Positions 33,352-43,104 of a stretch of 64,000 nucleotides of DNA are shown piece after piece (position 1 is the first letter of the stretch; the number at the start of each line of letters is the position of its first letter). The DNA is from Methylomicrobium lacus LW14 (GTDB lineage: Bacteria; Pseudomonadota; Gammaproteobacteria; Methylococcales; Methylomonadaceae), in assembly GCF_000527095.1 (NCBI RefSeq), contig NZ_AZUN01000001.1:434001-498000 (forward strand). The letters are read 5' to 3'. The position numbers were made by a program, and so were the translations under genes. The notes beneath the pieces were generated by a model. The model was not told the origin of the DNA. It searched no databases and saw only the letters and a program-made list of their open reading frames with translations.

Positions 33352-35100
33352 ATGCAAGCAAAATACATCACTGCCCAACTGATCGGCTGCGTACTGATGA
33401 CCAGCCAGGTTTGGGCTAACCAGAATCTTGTCGACACCCTGCCCAAAGTGGATTCATTCAATAAAAAGTCCGAGATTTCGTTGACGATTGAAAAAGCCAG
33501 GGAGCAAGACCAGGAACTGAAAAAAATGCTCGACACGGTCATCCAACCTTCCGCATTCGGTATCAAGGGGGTCAAAAGCATCCCGTTCGATCAGGTTAGC
33601 GCGTTCTTTACGCCTTATGTCCAGAAAGAAATCACTATCGGCCAACTGGTCGAGATCACGCAAAAAGTCACCGCGCTGTATCGGGAAAAAGGATATCCGC
33701 TCTCTTTCTGTTATCTGCCGAAGCAGGATTTTACCGCGAGTAACCTGTTAATCGTGGTGATCGAGGGTTATATCGAACATATCAACATCGAAGGTAATCC
33801 GGGCGGCGCGGAAAGCAAGATGCGCGGCATTGGCGAGCATTTGCTGGCTGAAAAGCCGTTGACGCAAAAAACGATGGAGCGCTATGTCTCGCTGCTGTCG
33901 CAGTTGCCCGGCTTGAGGGTGCAGGCGGATCTTCAACTGCCCCAAAAAGCCGACGGGGGCACCAATTTGACCCTGAATGTGAAGCGCCGGCCGATCGATG
34001 CTTATGGGCGCGCGGAAGTGGTCGATGGCTTTTCCCGGATCAATTTCACCGCGAAAACCACTGCCTTGACGCCGTTAGCTGAGCAGATCACTTTTTCATC
34101 CTTGCTGTCGAAGAATGATGAAGAGTTTTATGCCGGCACCTATACGCAGCCTATCGGCACCGATGGCTTGCTGGTAAAGTTTGACGGTTCTTCCTATGTC
34201 GGTGACCAGGTTGCCGCTTTTGGGCCGGGAGTTGGGCGCAAGATCAGTTCGAATCGCTTCGGTGTAGATATTTCGTATCCGTTTTATTTGACGCTGAATA
34301 AACTGCTGAATGGCAATGTTTCATTTTATTCGAGTAAATTTACGGATTTTACGAGCCAAAATGGTATTGGCACAAATAGCATTGGACAGCCGACACCGTT
34401 TACATTTACATCGGAAATGGAAACCGATGTGCGCGCATTTTCCTGGGGCGTGGCGTATTCCGAGAGAATAGCGACCCAGAGCCGCGCGGTCAATCTGGTG
34501 ATGACCAAAGGGATCGATGGTTTGGGTTCTTCCAAGAAGTTTGAACAGTTTTTATCCGCAAGCGGACAGAATAAAACGATTCTAGGGACGAATCCGTATG
34601 ATGTTGATTTTTTTAAGCTGAATGCGATTTTCAACCAGAAGGATTATTTTTTTTACGGTCTGCTCGGTACCTCGTTTACTGTTGGTGGCCAGTACAGCGG
34701 CGATACGCTGCCGATTACCGAACGGATCATCTATGGCGGCTATAGCTTCGGCAGGGCGTATCGGCCCGGCAAGATCGCCGGGGACTCCGGTGTTGGCGCC
34801 AGCTTCGAGATCAATTCGTTGATCCCGCTGAATTATTCCCTGCCTTTGTACAACATCAAAGGCATTCAACCCTATATCCTGTTTGAAAGCGCCTGGGCGG
34901 AGGGGAAGGATCAGAGCGGGAATAAACTTAACGTGGAGGGGAATCACATCATGTCAGGCTCGCTAGGCGTTCGCGTGCTCAATGCGGACTCGGAAGCGTT
35001 GAATGTGGACTTTTCGCTTTCCCAGGGGATCAAAGGCGGAACCAGCCGTAATTTTTTCGATAACATCAATTTCGGAGTCAATTTCGGCCTTCCGAATTAG
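33352..35100 (+). CDS. ShlB/FhaC/HecB-family outer membrane transporter (TpsB-like)
   Basis: A 582-residue outer membrane protein. Signal peptide MQAKYITAQLIGCVLMTSQV; a helical plug-like stretch (about 40-65); a POTRA_2-type domain with ITQKVTALYREKGYPLSF and LIVVIEGYIEHINIEGN; a second POTRA-like segment; and a C-terminal 16-strand barrel typical of two-partner secretion. The barrel motif FTVGGQYSGDTLPITERI resembles the conserved VRGY/G-F-type loop region. Such proteins export a partner exoprotein. The repeat lipoprotein upstream is the only candidate partner here, but it lacks the usual TPS domain. AGGGA precedes the ATG at 33352. Confidence 0.9.
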   Translation: MQAKYITAQLIGCVLMTSQVWANQNLVDTLPKVDSFNKKSEISLTIEKAREQDQELKKMLDTVIQPSAFGIKGVKSIPFDQVSAFFTPYVQKEITIGQLVEITQKVTALYREKGYPLSFCYLPKQDFTASNLLIVVIEGYIEHINIEGNPGGAESKMRGIGEHLLAEKPLTQKTMERYVSLLSQLPGLRVQADLQLPQKADGGTNLTLNVKRRPIDAYGRAEVVDGFSRINFTAKTTALTPLAEQITFSSLLSKNDEEFYAGTYTQPIGTDGLLVKFDGSSYVGDQVAAFGPGVGRKISSNRFGVDISYPFYLTLNKLLNGNVSFYSSKFTDFTSQNGIGTNSIGQPTPFTFTSEMETDVRAFSWGVAYSERIATQSRAVNLVMTKGIDGLGSSKKFEQFLSASGQNKTILGTNPYDVDFFKLNAIFNQKDYFFYGLLGTSFTVGGQYSGDTLPITERIIYGGYSFGRAYRPGKIAGDSGVGASFEINSLIPLNYSLPLYNIKGIQPYILFESAWAEGKDQSGNKLNVEGNHIMSGSLGVRVLNADSEALNVDFSLSQGIKGGTSRNFFDNINFGVNFGLPN

Positions 35101-35118
35101 CCCCGCATGTGGCGAGGA

Positions 35119-35150
35119 GGATTCCGCTTCGAAACGCCGAGGCGGAATCC
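35119..35150 (+). terminator. Stem-loop after the transporter gene
   Basis: GGATTCCGC (35119-35127) and GCGGAATCC (35142-35150), perfect 9-bp arms 18 bp after the stop codon, without a T-run. Because it overlaps the 5' part of the next open frame, it argues for that gene's downstream start at 35245. Confidence 0.5.
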
Positions 35151-35244
35151 TATTGGCCTAAAGTCCAATAGCCGCGACATTGAATCATCAGTATTATGGG
35201 ATCTGAAATTTGCGTTTTTAACCGTAAAAAGCATTCAGAACCTT

Positions 35245-35871
35245 ATGATTCTCTCAAAACCGAATTCGCTGGCTTTAGCAGTCGAACAGAAAATTTCGCC
35301 CTTATTTATCGCCATCTTAGTCGATTCGATTGTCTATTTTAAGGTTTGCGTAAGCGGCGACGCTGAAATCGCTAACGAAAATCATTTTCTGGAAAATCTC
35401 CAGGCCATCCTGCTATTTGCTTCTGGGATGGCTTTCTTGCAGACAACGTTTTATGTACAAAAAGGCCAAAGACTGCTCCCTTGTTTTGGCGCCTTGCTTT
35501 GTCTTTCATTGATTCTGCGTGAATTTGATTTGCCGTATGCCGTTGTACTTCCAGATGACGGCTATGGCCGGAACATCCTGCTGGGCAGCTTATGGCTGTT
35601 GCTCGGCGTGTTATTGATACGTGACTATAAGCATTATCTGGCGCTGGCTGTTCACATGTTACCCACCCGCTCCGGCGTGTTTTTGGTTGCTGGAGGGGTG
35701 CTGGTGGGCGTTGCCAGTTTATTTGATGGCCCGGTATTTAAATCTTATCAGTTGTATGAAGAGCTTTCGGAAATGAACGGATACTATCTTCTGTTAGTGT
35801 CATCGCTAAGTCTTTTTTTTGACCTGCCGCACAACCGCAAGTCGCCAAGCACGATCAAATTCATGCGCTAA
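35245..35871 (+). CDS. Membrane protein of unknown function
   Basis: A 208-residue polytopic protein from the ATG at 35245, with about six hydrophobic segments (examples: AILLFASGMAFLQTTFYV, ILLGSLWLLLGVLLI, GVFLVAGGVLVGVASLF). A loop REFDLPYAVVLPDDGYG is the most distinctive feature. The open frame extends back to 35107, but that part overlaps a stem-loop and reads unlike protein. No family is recognised. It converges on lptG, with 9 bp between the stop codons. Confidence 0.65.
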   Translation: MILSKPNSLALAVEQKISPLFIAILVDSIVYFKVCVSGDAEIANENHFLENLQAILLFASGMAFLQTTFYVQKGQRLLPCFGALLCLSLILREFDLPYAVVLPDDGYGRNILLGSLWLLLGVLLIRDYKHYLALAVHMLPTRSGVFLVAGGVLVGVASLFDGPVFKSYQLYEELSEMNGYYLLLVSSLSLFFDLPHNRKSPSTIKFMR

Positions 35872-35880
35872 GCCGATGAA

Positions 35881-36951
35881 TCAGATATAACTGCGACGCA
35901 AGGTCCAGAAGGCCGCGATGAAGGTCAGCAGACTCGGCAGCAGCGCGACCAGCGGGGCGTTGAGTTCATAGATCAGCCCCAAATGCCCGACGATTTTGTC
36001 GATGATGTTGAATCCCAAACCGATGATCACGCCGATAATCATCCGGGCGCCGACGCTGATGCCGCGCCTGACGCCGATCACGAAAGGCGCCGAAATCATC
36101 AGCATCACAAAAGTCACGAAGGGATTGATCAGGCGGCCCCACAAGGCCAGTTCGAACACCTGCGACTTTTGATGGTTCTGCTTCAAAAAATCGACATACC
36201 GGGCCAGTTCGAGTATCGACAAGTTATCCGGGCTGACCACGGTAATGTTCAGAATGTCGGGAGCGATCGAAGAGGTCAGGCGTTGTTCGGGGAAGGCGGC
36301 AGCCTGCATTTTTTCGTTAGAAATGTCCGACTGCCTAATCTGTTTCAGTTGCCATTGTTTGTCGCCCAGGAAGCTGGCATGGTCGGCGTGCAGCGCGCTT
36401 TGCAGTCGCCGGTTGTCGTTCAGCGCATAGATGCTGATGTCGGCCAGATCGCCGTTGTCCTCGATCTTGCGCACATTAATGAATTTGTTGTTTTCACGCA
36501 GCCAGATGCCGTACAGCGAATGGGTCGGAATCTGGTCATGCTGCGCGGTCGACTTGATCAGTTGCGCCTTGCGCTCGGCGATCGGTGCGACATATTCGCC
36601 GACGCCTATCGAAATGAGCACCAGGATCGCGCCTGCGGTCATCACCGCGCGAATGATGCCAGGCACCGATAAACCGGCCGCCTGCATCGCGATCAGTTCC
36701 CGGTTGTTCGCCATCGCGCCGAGGATGAAGAGGCTGCCTAACAGAGCCGAGGCGGGCACCAGTTCGTAGAACACCCGCGGCGAGGTCAGGGCCAGATACA
36801 AGGCGATTTCCTTCAGCCCGTAACTGCCTTTGCCTAAATCCCTCATCTCGTCGGTAAAGGTGAACAGGTTGAACAGCGTCAACAAAAACAGAATCGCGAG
36901 AAACGCGCCTTTCAGGATTTCTTTGGCCATGTAGCCGGTCAGTACATTCAT
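35881..36951 (-). CDS. lptG: LPS export permease LptG
   Basis: One of the two inner membrane permease subunits of the LptB2FG ABC exporter, which extracts lipopolysaccharide from the inner membrane. 356 residues from MNVLTGYMAKEILKG: three N-terminal helices, a periplasmic beta-jellyroll (about 125-265) and three C-terminal helices, as in the YjgP/YjgQ family. The open frame runs further upstream inside lptF, but the ATG at 36951 overlaps the lptF stop (ATGA) and gives the family's normal length. Confidence 0.95.
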   Translation of the reverse strand: MNVLTGYMAKEILKGAFLAILFLLTLFNLFTFTDEMRDLGKGSYGLKEIALYLALTSPRVFYELVPASALLGSLFILGAMANNRELIAMQAAGLSVPGIIRAVMTAGAILVLISIGVGEYVAPIAERKAQLIKSTAQHDQIPTHSLYGIWLRENNKFINVRKIEDNGDLADISIYALNDNRRLQSALHADHASFLGDKQWQLKQIRQSDISNEKMQAAAFPEQRLTSSIAPDILNITVVSPDNLSILELARYVDFLKQNHQKSQVFELALWGRLINPFVTFVMLMISAPFVIGVRRGISVGARMIIGVIIGLGFNIIDKIVGHLGLIYELNAPLVALLPSLLTFIAAFWTLRRSYI

Positions 36952-38090
36952 TGGGATCTCACTTCCTTCATTTTGAGCATCAGCCACTTCCAGCCGAAAT
37001 AACGGGCCAGATAGACCAGGCCGATTAACACCAGCAAGCCATGCACGCTGGTCGGGCCGAGCCAGGGCGGAATGACCGCCTTGGTGACCCAGCCCTGGCT
37101 GACGCGTTCGAGGTTGCCGTAAATAAAAAAGATCAGAAAGCCGGTCAGGATGTTGCCGTAAACGCCGCCGCGAGGCGATAGCTGCGCCAGCGGCACGGCG
37201 ATGAAGCTGAGGAGCAGGGCGCCGAGCGGAATCGCCAGGCGCCGTTGCAGTTCGGCGATGTCGGGCAGTTTGTCCGATAACCACAACAGGGAGCTGGACG
37301 CGGCTTCCGGTACCTCGCGCGCCAGGGATTCCTTGCCCTCGATTCTGACCGCGTATTCGGCAAATTCTTCAATCACATAATTCAGGTCGCCGGGTTTGCC
37401 CTGAATGCGTTCGCCCTGTTCCAATATCATGTAGCGGCCGTCGGGCAAATCTTCCAGGCGCCCGGATTCGGCGTTCACGATGGCCAGGGTGCCGCCGTGC
37501 TTCTGCCGGTGCTGCACAAAGACCTTGTGCATTTTTTTATCCTTGCCGATGTCCTCGACATAAAACACCAGATCGCCGCCGCTGTATTCGCTGAATTTTC
37601 CGGGCGCGATGCCGCGGATGTCGGCGGATTGTTTGTCCTTGCTGATCAGTTGTTCCGTCGTGGCTTCTGCCCAGGGCGCGGCATAAAACGACAGGCCGGC
37701 GGCGGCCAGGCTCAACGGGATTACGAATTGAAAGACCGAGCGATAAATCGCGCCCGCGCCGGCGCCGGCGGATTGAATCGCCGACATTTCCTGATCGCGG
37801 TACATGCGGCCCAGCACCATCAACACCGCCATGAAGGTGGCGGCCGGTAAAAACGCCACGCCGGCGGCGATCGTTTTGAGGCCGAGGATCTTGAGCAGTG
37901 CGTCATTCGAAATCTGCCCGTCGATCGCCTGGTCGAGCACTTTGATGAATTTACGGCTGACGATGATCACCACGATCACCGACCAGACCGACAGCATCGT
38001 TTTGAACAGGTCTGCTGCGATCATCCTGTCCAGCACGCCAAACAGCGGCCGGCGTACCGCATTATTGCCTTGCGGCCAATTTGCTTCCAA
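36948..38090 (-). CDS. lptF: LPS export permease LptF
   Basis: Partner of LptG in LPS export, YjgP/YjgQ family. Its membrane and jellyroll layout matches LptG, with VLDRMIAADLFKTMLSVW at the start of the first helix. The open frame reaches 38147, but I place the start at a TTG at 38090: GAGGAG lies 6 nt upstream, and the longer version would overlap the pepA -10 box. That gives 380 residues. A GTG at 38036 or the ATG at 38024 would match the E. coli length even better, so the exact start is uncertain. Divergent from pepA. Confidence 0.93.
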   Translation of the reverse strand: MEANWPQGNNAVRRPLFGVLDRMIAADLFKTMLSVWSVIVVIIVSRKFIKVLDQAIDGQISNDALLKILGLKTIAAGVAFLPAATFMAVLMVLGRMYRDQEMSAIQSAGAGAGAIYRSVFQFVIPLSLAAAGLSFYAAPWAEATTEQLISKDKQSADIRGIAPGKFSEYSGGDLVFYVEDIGKDKKMHKVFVQHRQKHGGTLAIVNAESGRLEDLPDGRYMILEQGERIQGKPGDLNYVIEEFAEYAVRIEGKESLAREVPEAASSSLLWLSDKLPDIAELQRRLAIPLGALLLSFIAVPLAQLSPRGGVYGNILTGFLIFFIYGNLERVSQGWVTKAVIPPWLGPTSVHGLLVLIGLVYLARYFGWKWLMLKMKEVRSQ

Positions 38091-38125
38091 GCGCGTCTCC
38101 TCAATCATATTCGTGATAAGTGGTG

Positions 38126-38131
38126 TATAAT
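38126..38131 (+). promoter_or_regulatory. Candidate -10 box for pepA
   Basis: A perfect TATAAT hexamer 82 bp before the pepA start, between the divergent lptF and pepA genes. The -35 region is weak. Confidence 0.45.
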
Positions 38132-38212
38132 CGCAGCAAATTTTCACCCGCGCGGGCTCTTTTTTCCGGCGCGGACGACGACCCCAAAGCGATCAGATCA
38201 AAAGAAAAAGTC

Positions 38213-39700
38213 ATGGATTATTTTATAGAAAGTGCGCCCATAGAAAAACTGCAATATGATTGTATGATTGTCGGCATCTACCAGGACGGCCAGTTTACGC
38301 CTGCCGCGGCGGCGCTCGACGCCCAGACGCATGGACTGGTCAAAAAAATCGTCGGACGCGGCGATCTGAGCGGCAAGAACGGCGAAACGGTGTTGATCAA
38401 TGCGCTGCCCGAGGGCGGCATCGAACGGCTGCTCTTGGTCGGCCTCGGCAAAAAAGACGCCTTATCGGCCAAAACCTACCGTAAAGCCTTGTCGTCCGCG
38501 GTGAACGCCCTCAAAAAGACGATCGTCAAATCGGCCGTCTGCGGTCTTGCCGAGGCGGAGGTTAAAGGCGTTGATTTGGCCTGGAAGACCCGGCAGATCG
38601 TCGAAGTCTTCAATGACGCGGTCTATCAGTTTACCCAGTTGAAGGCGGAAAAGGAAGTCGATTCCAAATTGCAACGCATCGCGATTACCGCATCGGAGAG
38701 CGAGCAGGCTCAAGCGCAATCCGGTTTGACGCAGGGTAAGGCGATCGCGGCGGCGATGGATTTGACCAAGTTGCTCGGCGATTTGCCCGGCAATGTCTGC
38801 ACGCCGTCCTATCTGGCCGAACAGGCCCTGGAACTCGGCCGCTTCGACAAATTGAGCGTGAATATCCTCGAAGAAGCCGAGATGGAGTCTTTGGGCATGG
38901 GATCTTTGCTGTCGGTCTCGCGCGGCAGCCGCCAGCCGGCCAAATTGATCGTGCTGGATTATCAGGGCGGCGAGCGCAACAGCAAGCCGATCGTGTTGAT
39001 CGGCAAAGGCCTGACCTTCGATGCGGGCGGCATTTCGCTGAAGCCGGCCCTCGGCATGGATGAAATGAAATATGACATGTGCGGCGGCGCGACCGTGCTC
39101 GGCGTGCTGCAGGCCGCTGCCGAAATGGATTTGCCGTTGAATGTGATCGGCCTGGTGCCGTCCTCCGAAAATCTGCCGGACGGCGATGCGAACAAGCCGG
39201 GCGACATCGTAACCAGCCTATCCGGCAAAACGATCGAGATTTTGAATACCGATGCGGAAGGCCGGCTGATTCTTTGCGATACCTTGACCTATGCCGAACG
39301 TTTCAATCCGGAGGTGGTGATCGACATGGCGACCCTGACCGGCGCCTGCCTGGTCGCGCTCGGACGCGTGCCGAGCGGTCTGCTCGGCAATGACGATGAG
39401 CTTTGCAACGATATTATCGCGGCGAGCGAAACTGCGGTCGACAGCGTCTGGCGCTTGCCGTTGTGGGAAGAATATCAGGAATTGCTGAAGTCGCCGTTTG
39501 CGGACATGGCCAATGTCGGCGGCAAGGATGCGGGCACGATTACCGCGGCCTGTTTCCTGGCGCGTTTCGCCGAAAGCTTCCGCTGGGCGCATCTGGACAT
39601 CGCCGGCACGGCCTGGCGCACCGGCTCGAACAAAGGCGCGACCGGCCGTCCGGTGCCGCTGTTGTGCCAGTATCTGCTGAATCGCAGCCAAAAGGCCTAA
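38213..39700 (+). CDS. pepA: Leucyl aminopeptidase PepA
   Basis: A hexameric M17 metallo-aminopeptidase that removes N-terminal residues from peptides and in some bacteria also binds DNA. 495 residues from MDYFIESAPIEKL, close to E. coli PepA. Metal and catalytic motifs are present: GKGLTFDAGGISLKP (about 264-278) and the family signature NTDAEGRL (345-352). The open frame begins earlier, at 38120, but that part overlaps the promoter. holC and valS follow in the usual gammaproteobacterial order. Confidence 0.95.
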   Translation: MDYFIESAPIEKLQYDCMIVGIYQDGQFTPAAAALDAQTHGLVKKIVGRGDLSGKNGETVLINALPEGGIERLLLVGLGKKDALSAKTYRKALSSAVNALKKTIVKSAVCGLAEAEVKGVDLAWKTRQIVEVFNDAVYQFTQLKAEKEVDSKLQRIAITASESEQAQAQSGLTQGKAIAAAMDLTKLLGDLPGNVCTPSYLAEQALELGRFDKLSVNILEEAEMESLGMGSLLSVSRGSRQPAKLIVLDYQGGERNSKPIVLIGKGLTFDAGGISLKPALGMDEMKYDMCGGATVLGVLQAAAEMDLPLNVIGLVPSSENLPDGDANKPGDIVTSLSGKTIEILNTDAEGRLILCDTLTYAERFNPEVVIDMATLTGACLVALGRVPSGLLGNDDELCNDIIAASETAVDSVWRLPLWEEYQELLKSPFADMANVGGKDAGTITAACFLARFAESFRWAHLDIAGTAWRTGSNKGATGRPVPLLCQYLLNRSQKA

Positions 39701-39718
39701 TTCACTATTTCAGGATCG

Positions 39719-40147
39719 ATGCCCGACGTTACGTTCTATGTTCTGGCTTCCGATGCCGAGTCGCAGCGCTTGCTGTTCGTCTGCAGACTGATCGAAAAGG
39801 CTTACCGGAGCGGCAGTTACTGCTATGTGCTGACCGCTAACGATGCCCAGGCTGAGCGGCTCGACGATTTGCTGTGGACTTTTCGGGCGGGCAGTTTCAT
39901 TCCCCATCAACGCTACGAAGGGGAATTGCCTGCCGTCGACAACGTGATTTTGATCGGTTCTCTGGAGCCGCCGGCGCGCTGGCAAAAGGTGATCGTGAAC
40001 CTGTCCGGTCAAGGCCCGCAACAGATCGATCAGGCCGAACGCATCCTGGAAATTCTCGACGACAATCCGGAGATCAAGGCGGAAGGCCGAATGCGTTATC
40101 GTCGCTATCAACAGTCCGGCATTGCGGTCGTCACCCACAAGGTGTGA
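39719..40147 (+). CDS. holC: DNA polymerase III chi subunit HolC
   Basis: 142 residues, matching the chi subunit that links the clamp loader to single-strand-binding protein. Family-type sequence: VTFYVLASDAESQRLLFVCR at the start, followed by FIPHQRYEGE and the conserved VILIGS strand. It sits between pepA and valS, the usual place for holC in this class, 18 bp after pepA. Confidence 0.93.
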   Translation: MPDVTFYVLASDAESQRLLFVCRLIEKAYRSGSYCYVLTANDAQAERLDDLLWTFRAGSFIPHQRYEGELPAVDNVILIGSLEPPARWQKVIVNLSGQGPQQIDQAERILEILDDNPEIKAEGRMRYRRYQQSGIAVVTHKV

Positions 40148-40198
40148 CGCCGCCAGGCAACCCATCCCATTTTTGCTTCTTAAAACAATAAATCGTTA

Positions 40199-42994
40199 AT
40201 GGATAAAACATACGCCCCTCACGCAATCGAACAACGCTGGTATAACACCTGGGAAGAAAACGGCTATTTCGCGGCCGAGCCCGAAGGCGAGTCCTACTGC
40301 ATCATGATTCCGCCGCCGAATGTGACCGGCAGCCTGCACATGGGGCATGCGTTTCAGGACACGATCATGGATGCCTTGATTCGCTACCACCGGATGCAGG
40401 GGAACAGCACCTTATGGCAGGTCGGCACCGACCATGCCGGTATCGCGACGCAGATGGTCGTCGAACGTTTGTGCAACGCCGAGGGCAAGACTCGCCACGA
40501 TTACGGACGCGAGAAATTCGTCGAGCGCATCTGGCAATGGAAGGAAGAATCCGGCGGCATGATCACCCGGCAATTGCGCCGGATGGGCTCGTCGGTCGAT
40601 TGGAGCCGGGAACGGTTTACGATGGACCAGGGCATGTCCGATGCGGTGCAGGAAGTGTTCATCCGCCTCTACGAGGAAGGCCTGATTTACCGCGGCAAGC
40701 GCCTGGTCAATTGGGACCCGGTGCTGCATACCGCGGTTTCGGACCTCGAAGTGCTTTCGGAAGAAGAAAACGGTTCGATGTGGCATATCCGCTATCCGTT
40801 GTCGAACGGGCAGGGGCATCTGATCGTCGCGACCACGCGGCCGGAGACACTGCTCGGCGACGCGGCGGTCGCGATTCATTCCGGCGACGAGCGTTACAAA
40901 CATCTGCTCGGCGAATTTTTGGAACTGCCGCTGACCGGGCGCAAGATTCCGGTGATTGCGGACGATTATGTCGATCCGGAATTCGGCACCGGCTGCGTGA
41001 AGATCACGCCGGCGCACGATTTTAACGACTACGAAGTCTGGAACCGGCACCGGGCGAACACGGTGATCCAGAACCTGCCGAATGGCGGTTTGATCAACAT
41101 CTTTAGCCGCGATGCGAGCGTCACGGATGACGAGCTGATTCCGGAAAAATACCGCGGCCTGGACCGCTTCGAGGCGCGCAAGCAGATCGTCGCCGATCTC
41201 GAAGCGCAAGGCTTGCTCGAAAAGATCGCCGACCACAAGCTGATGGTGCCGCGCGGCGACCGCACCGGCGCGGTGATCGAACCGTTCCTGACCGACCAGT
41301 GGTATGTTCGGGTGGCGCCGCTCGCAGGGCCCGCGATCGAAGCGGTCGAGAACGGCGACATCAAGTTCGTGCCCGACAACTGGAAAAATACCTATTTCGA
41401 ATGGATGCGCAACATCCAGGACTGGTGCATCTCCCGGCAAATCTGGTGGGGACACCGGATTCCGGCCTGGTATGACGACGCCGGCAATACCTATGTCGGC
41501 CGTTCCGAACAGGCGGTCCGCGAACAGCATCATCTGCCGGCGGATTATCCGCTGCACCAGGACGAAGACGTGCTGGATACCTGGTTCTCGTCGGCGTTGT
41601 GGCCGTTTTCGACCCTGGGCTGGCCGGAGCAAACCCCGGAACTAGCGCGGCATTATCCGACCAGCGTGCTGGTCACCGGCTTCGACATCATTTTCTTCTG
41701 GGTCGCGCGGATGATCATGATGGGACTGAAATTCCAAGGCCAGGTGCCGTTCAAGGAAGTTTACATCCACGGCCTGGTGCGCGATGCGGAAGGGCAGAAA
41801 ATGTCCAAATCGAAAGGCAACGTGCTCGATCCGATCGACATCATCGACGGCATCGACCTCGAGAGCCTGGTCGCGAAACGGATTTCGGGCATGATGCAGC
41901 CGCATCTGGCGAAAAAAATCGAGCAGGCGACGCGCAAGCAGTTTCCGGACGGCATTGCGTCTTTCGGCACCGATGCGTTGCGCTTCACCTTTGCATCGCT
42001 GGCCTCGACCGGACGCGACATTCGTTTCGATCTGGCGCGTACCGAAGGCTACCGGAACTTCTGCAACAAGCTCTGGAATGCGGCGCGTTTCGTGCTGATG
42101 AATACTGAAAACCAGGATAATGGTCTTTCGGGCGAAGCTTGCCGGTTGACGCAGGTCGACCGCTGGATTCTCGCCCGATTGAATCAGGTCACCGAATCGA
42201 CCCGTCAGGCGATCGACAACTACCGATTCGACCTGGCCGCGCAGGCAATCTACGAATTCATCTGGAATGAATTCTGCGACTGGTATCTGGAACTGGCGAA
42301 GATTTCGCTGCAAGCGGACGATCCGGCCTTGCAGCGCGGTACGCGTCAAACCTTGGTCACGGTGCTCGAAACCGCGCTGCGGCTCGCGCATCCGATCATT
42401 CCGTTTATCACCGAGGAAATCTGGCAGCGGGCCGCTCCGCTGGCCGGCATTCAGGGCGAAACGATCATGCGGCAGCCGTATCCGGCCGTGGACCCCGCCC
42501 TGGCCGACAGCGCGGCGGTCGCCGAAGTCGACTGGATGATGAGTTTCATCCTCGGCGTGCGCCGGATTCGCGGCGAGATGAACATCGCGCCGGGTAAGCC
42601 GTTATCGATATTACTGCAAAACGGCAGCGAGCAGGACCGGGCATTTTTTGCGAACAGCAGCATCTATCTGCATAAGCTCGGGCGTCTCGAATCGGCGACC
42701 TGGCTGGCCGATGCGGATGCCGCGCCGGAATCGGCGATTGCCTTGGTCGGCGCATTGAAAATACTGATCCCGATGGCGGGTCTGATCGATAAAGACGCAG
42801 AGCTCGCGCGCCTGGACAAGGAAATTCAAAAAATTCAGAAGGATCTGCCGCGCGTCGAAGGCAAGCTGGGTAATCCGGACTTTGTGAATAAGGCGCCGGC
42901 CGAGGTGCTGAAGAAAGAAGAGCAAAAACTGGCGGAACTGCGCTCGTCTTTGGATAATCTCGAACAGCAGCGCCGGAAGATTCAGAGTCTGTAA
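40199..42994 (+). CDS. valS: Valyl-tRNA synthetase ValS
   Basis: A class I aminoacyl-tRNA synthetase of 931 residues. The HIGH-type motif is HMGH (about 46-49, in NVTGSLHMGHAF) and the KMSKS motif is at about 533-537 (QKMSKSKGNVLDP). The editing domain lies between, including TTRPETLLGDAAVA. The C-terminal coiled-coil arm (about 860-931) is intact. No clear Shine-Dalgarno sequence precedes the ATG. Confidence 0.97.
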   Translation: MDKTYAPHAIEQRWYNTWEENGYFAAEPEGESYCIMIPPPNVTGSLHMGHAFQDTIMDALIRYHRMQGNSTLWQVGTDHAGIATQMVVERLCNAEGKTRHDYGREKFVERIWQWKEESGGMITRQLRRMGSSVDWSRERFTMDQGMSDAVQEVFIRLYEEGLIYRGKRLVNWDPVLHTAVSDLEVLSEEENGSMWHIRYPLSNGQGHLIVATTRPETLLGDAAVAIHSGDERYKHLLGEFLELPLTGRKIPVIADDYVDPEFGTGCVKITPAHDFNDYEVWNRHRANTVIQNLPNGGLINIFSRDASVTDDELIPEKYRGLDRFEARKQIVADLEAQGLLEKIADHKLMVPRGDRTGAVIEPFLTDQWYVRVAPLAGPAIEAVENGDIKFVPDNWKNTYFEWMRNIQDWCISRQIWWGHRIPAWYDDAGNTYVGRSEQAVREQHHLPADYPLHQDEDVLDTWFSSALWPFSTLGWPEQTPELARHYPTSVLVTGFDIIFFWVARMIMMGLKFQGQVPFKEVYIHGLVRDAEGQKMSKSKGNVLDPIDIIDGIDLESLVAKRISGMMQPHLAKKIEQATRKQFPDGIASFGTDALRFTFASLASTGRDIRFDLARTEGYRNFCNKLWNAARFVLMNTENQDNGLSGEACRLTQVDRWILARLNQVTESTRQAIDNYRFDLAAQAIYEFIWNEFCDWYLELAKISLQADDPALQRGTRQTLVTVLETALRLAHPIIPFITEEIWQRAAPLAGIQGETIMRQPYPAVDPALADSAAVAEVDWMMSFILGVRRIRGEMNIAPGKPLSILLQNGSEQDRAFFANSSIYLHKLGRLESATWLADADAAPESAIALVGALKILIPMAGLIDKDAELARLDKEIQKIQKDLPRVEGKLGNPDFVNKAPAEVLKKEEQKLAELRSSLDNLEQQRRKIQSL

Positions 42995-43104
42995 GAGGAG
43001 CCGTTTTGTGAGATAGAATCGCTTTCTTTTTCGCGCCTGCCTTGTAGTTGCCGGCCGATCATCTATATTTGGTATCAAATTCCCTATTGACGATCTGACT
43101 AGCG

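Noticed and set aside
40412..41632. 406-codon minus-strand open frame
   Set aside because: Antisense to valS and without any recognisable motif.
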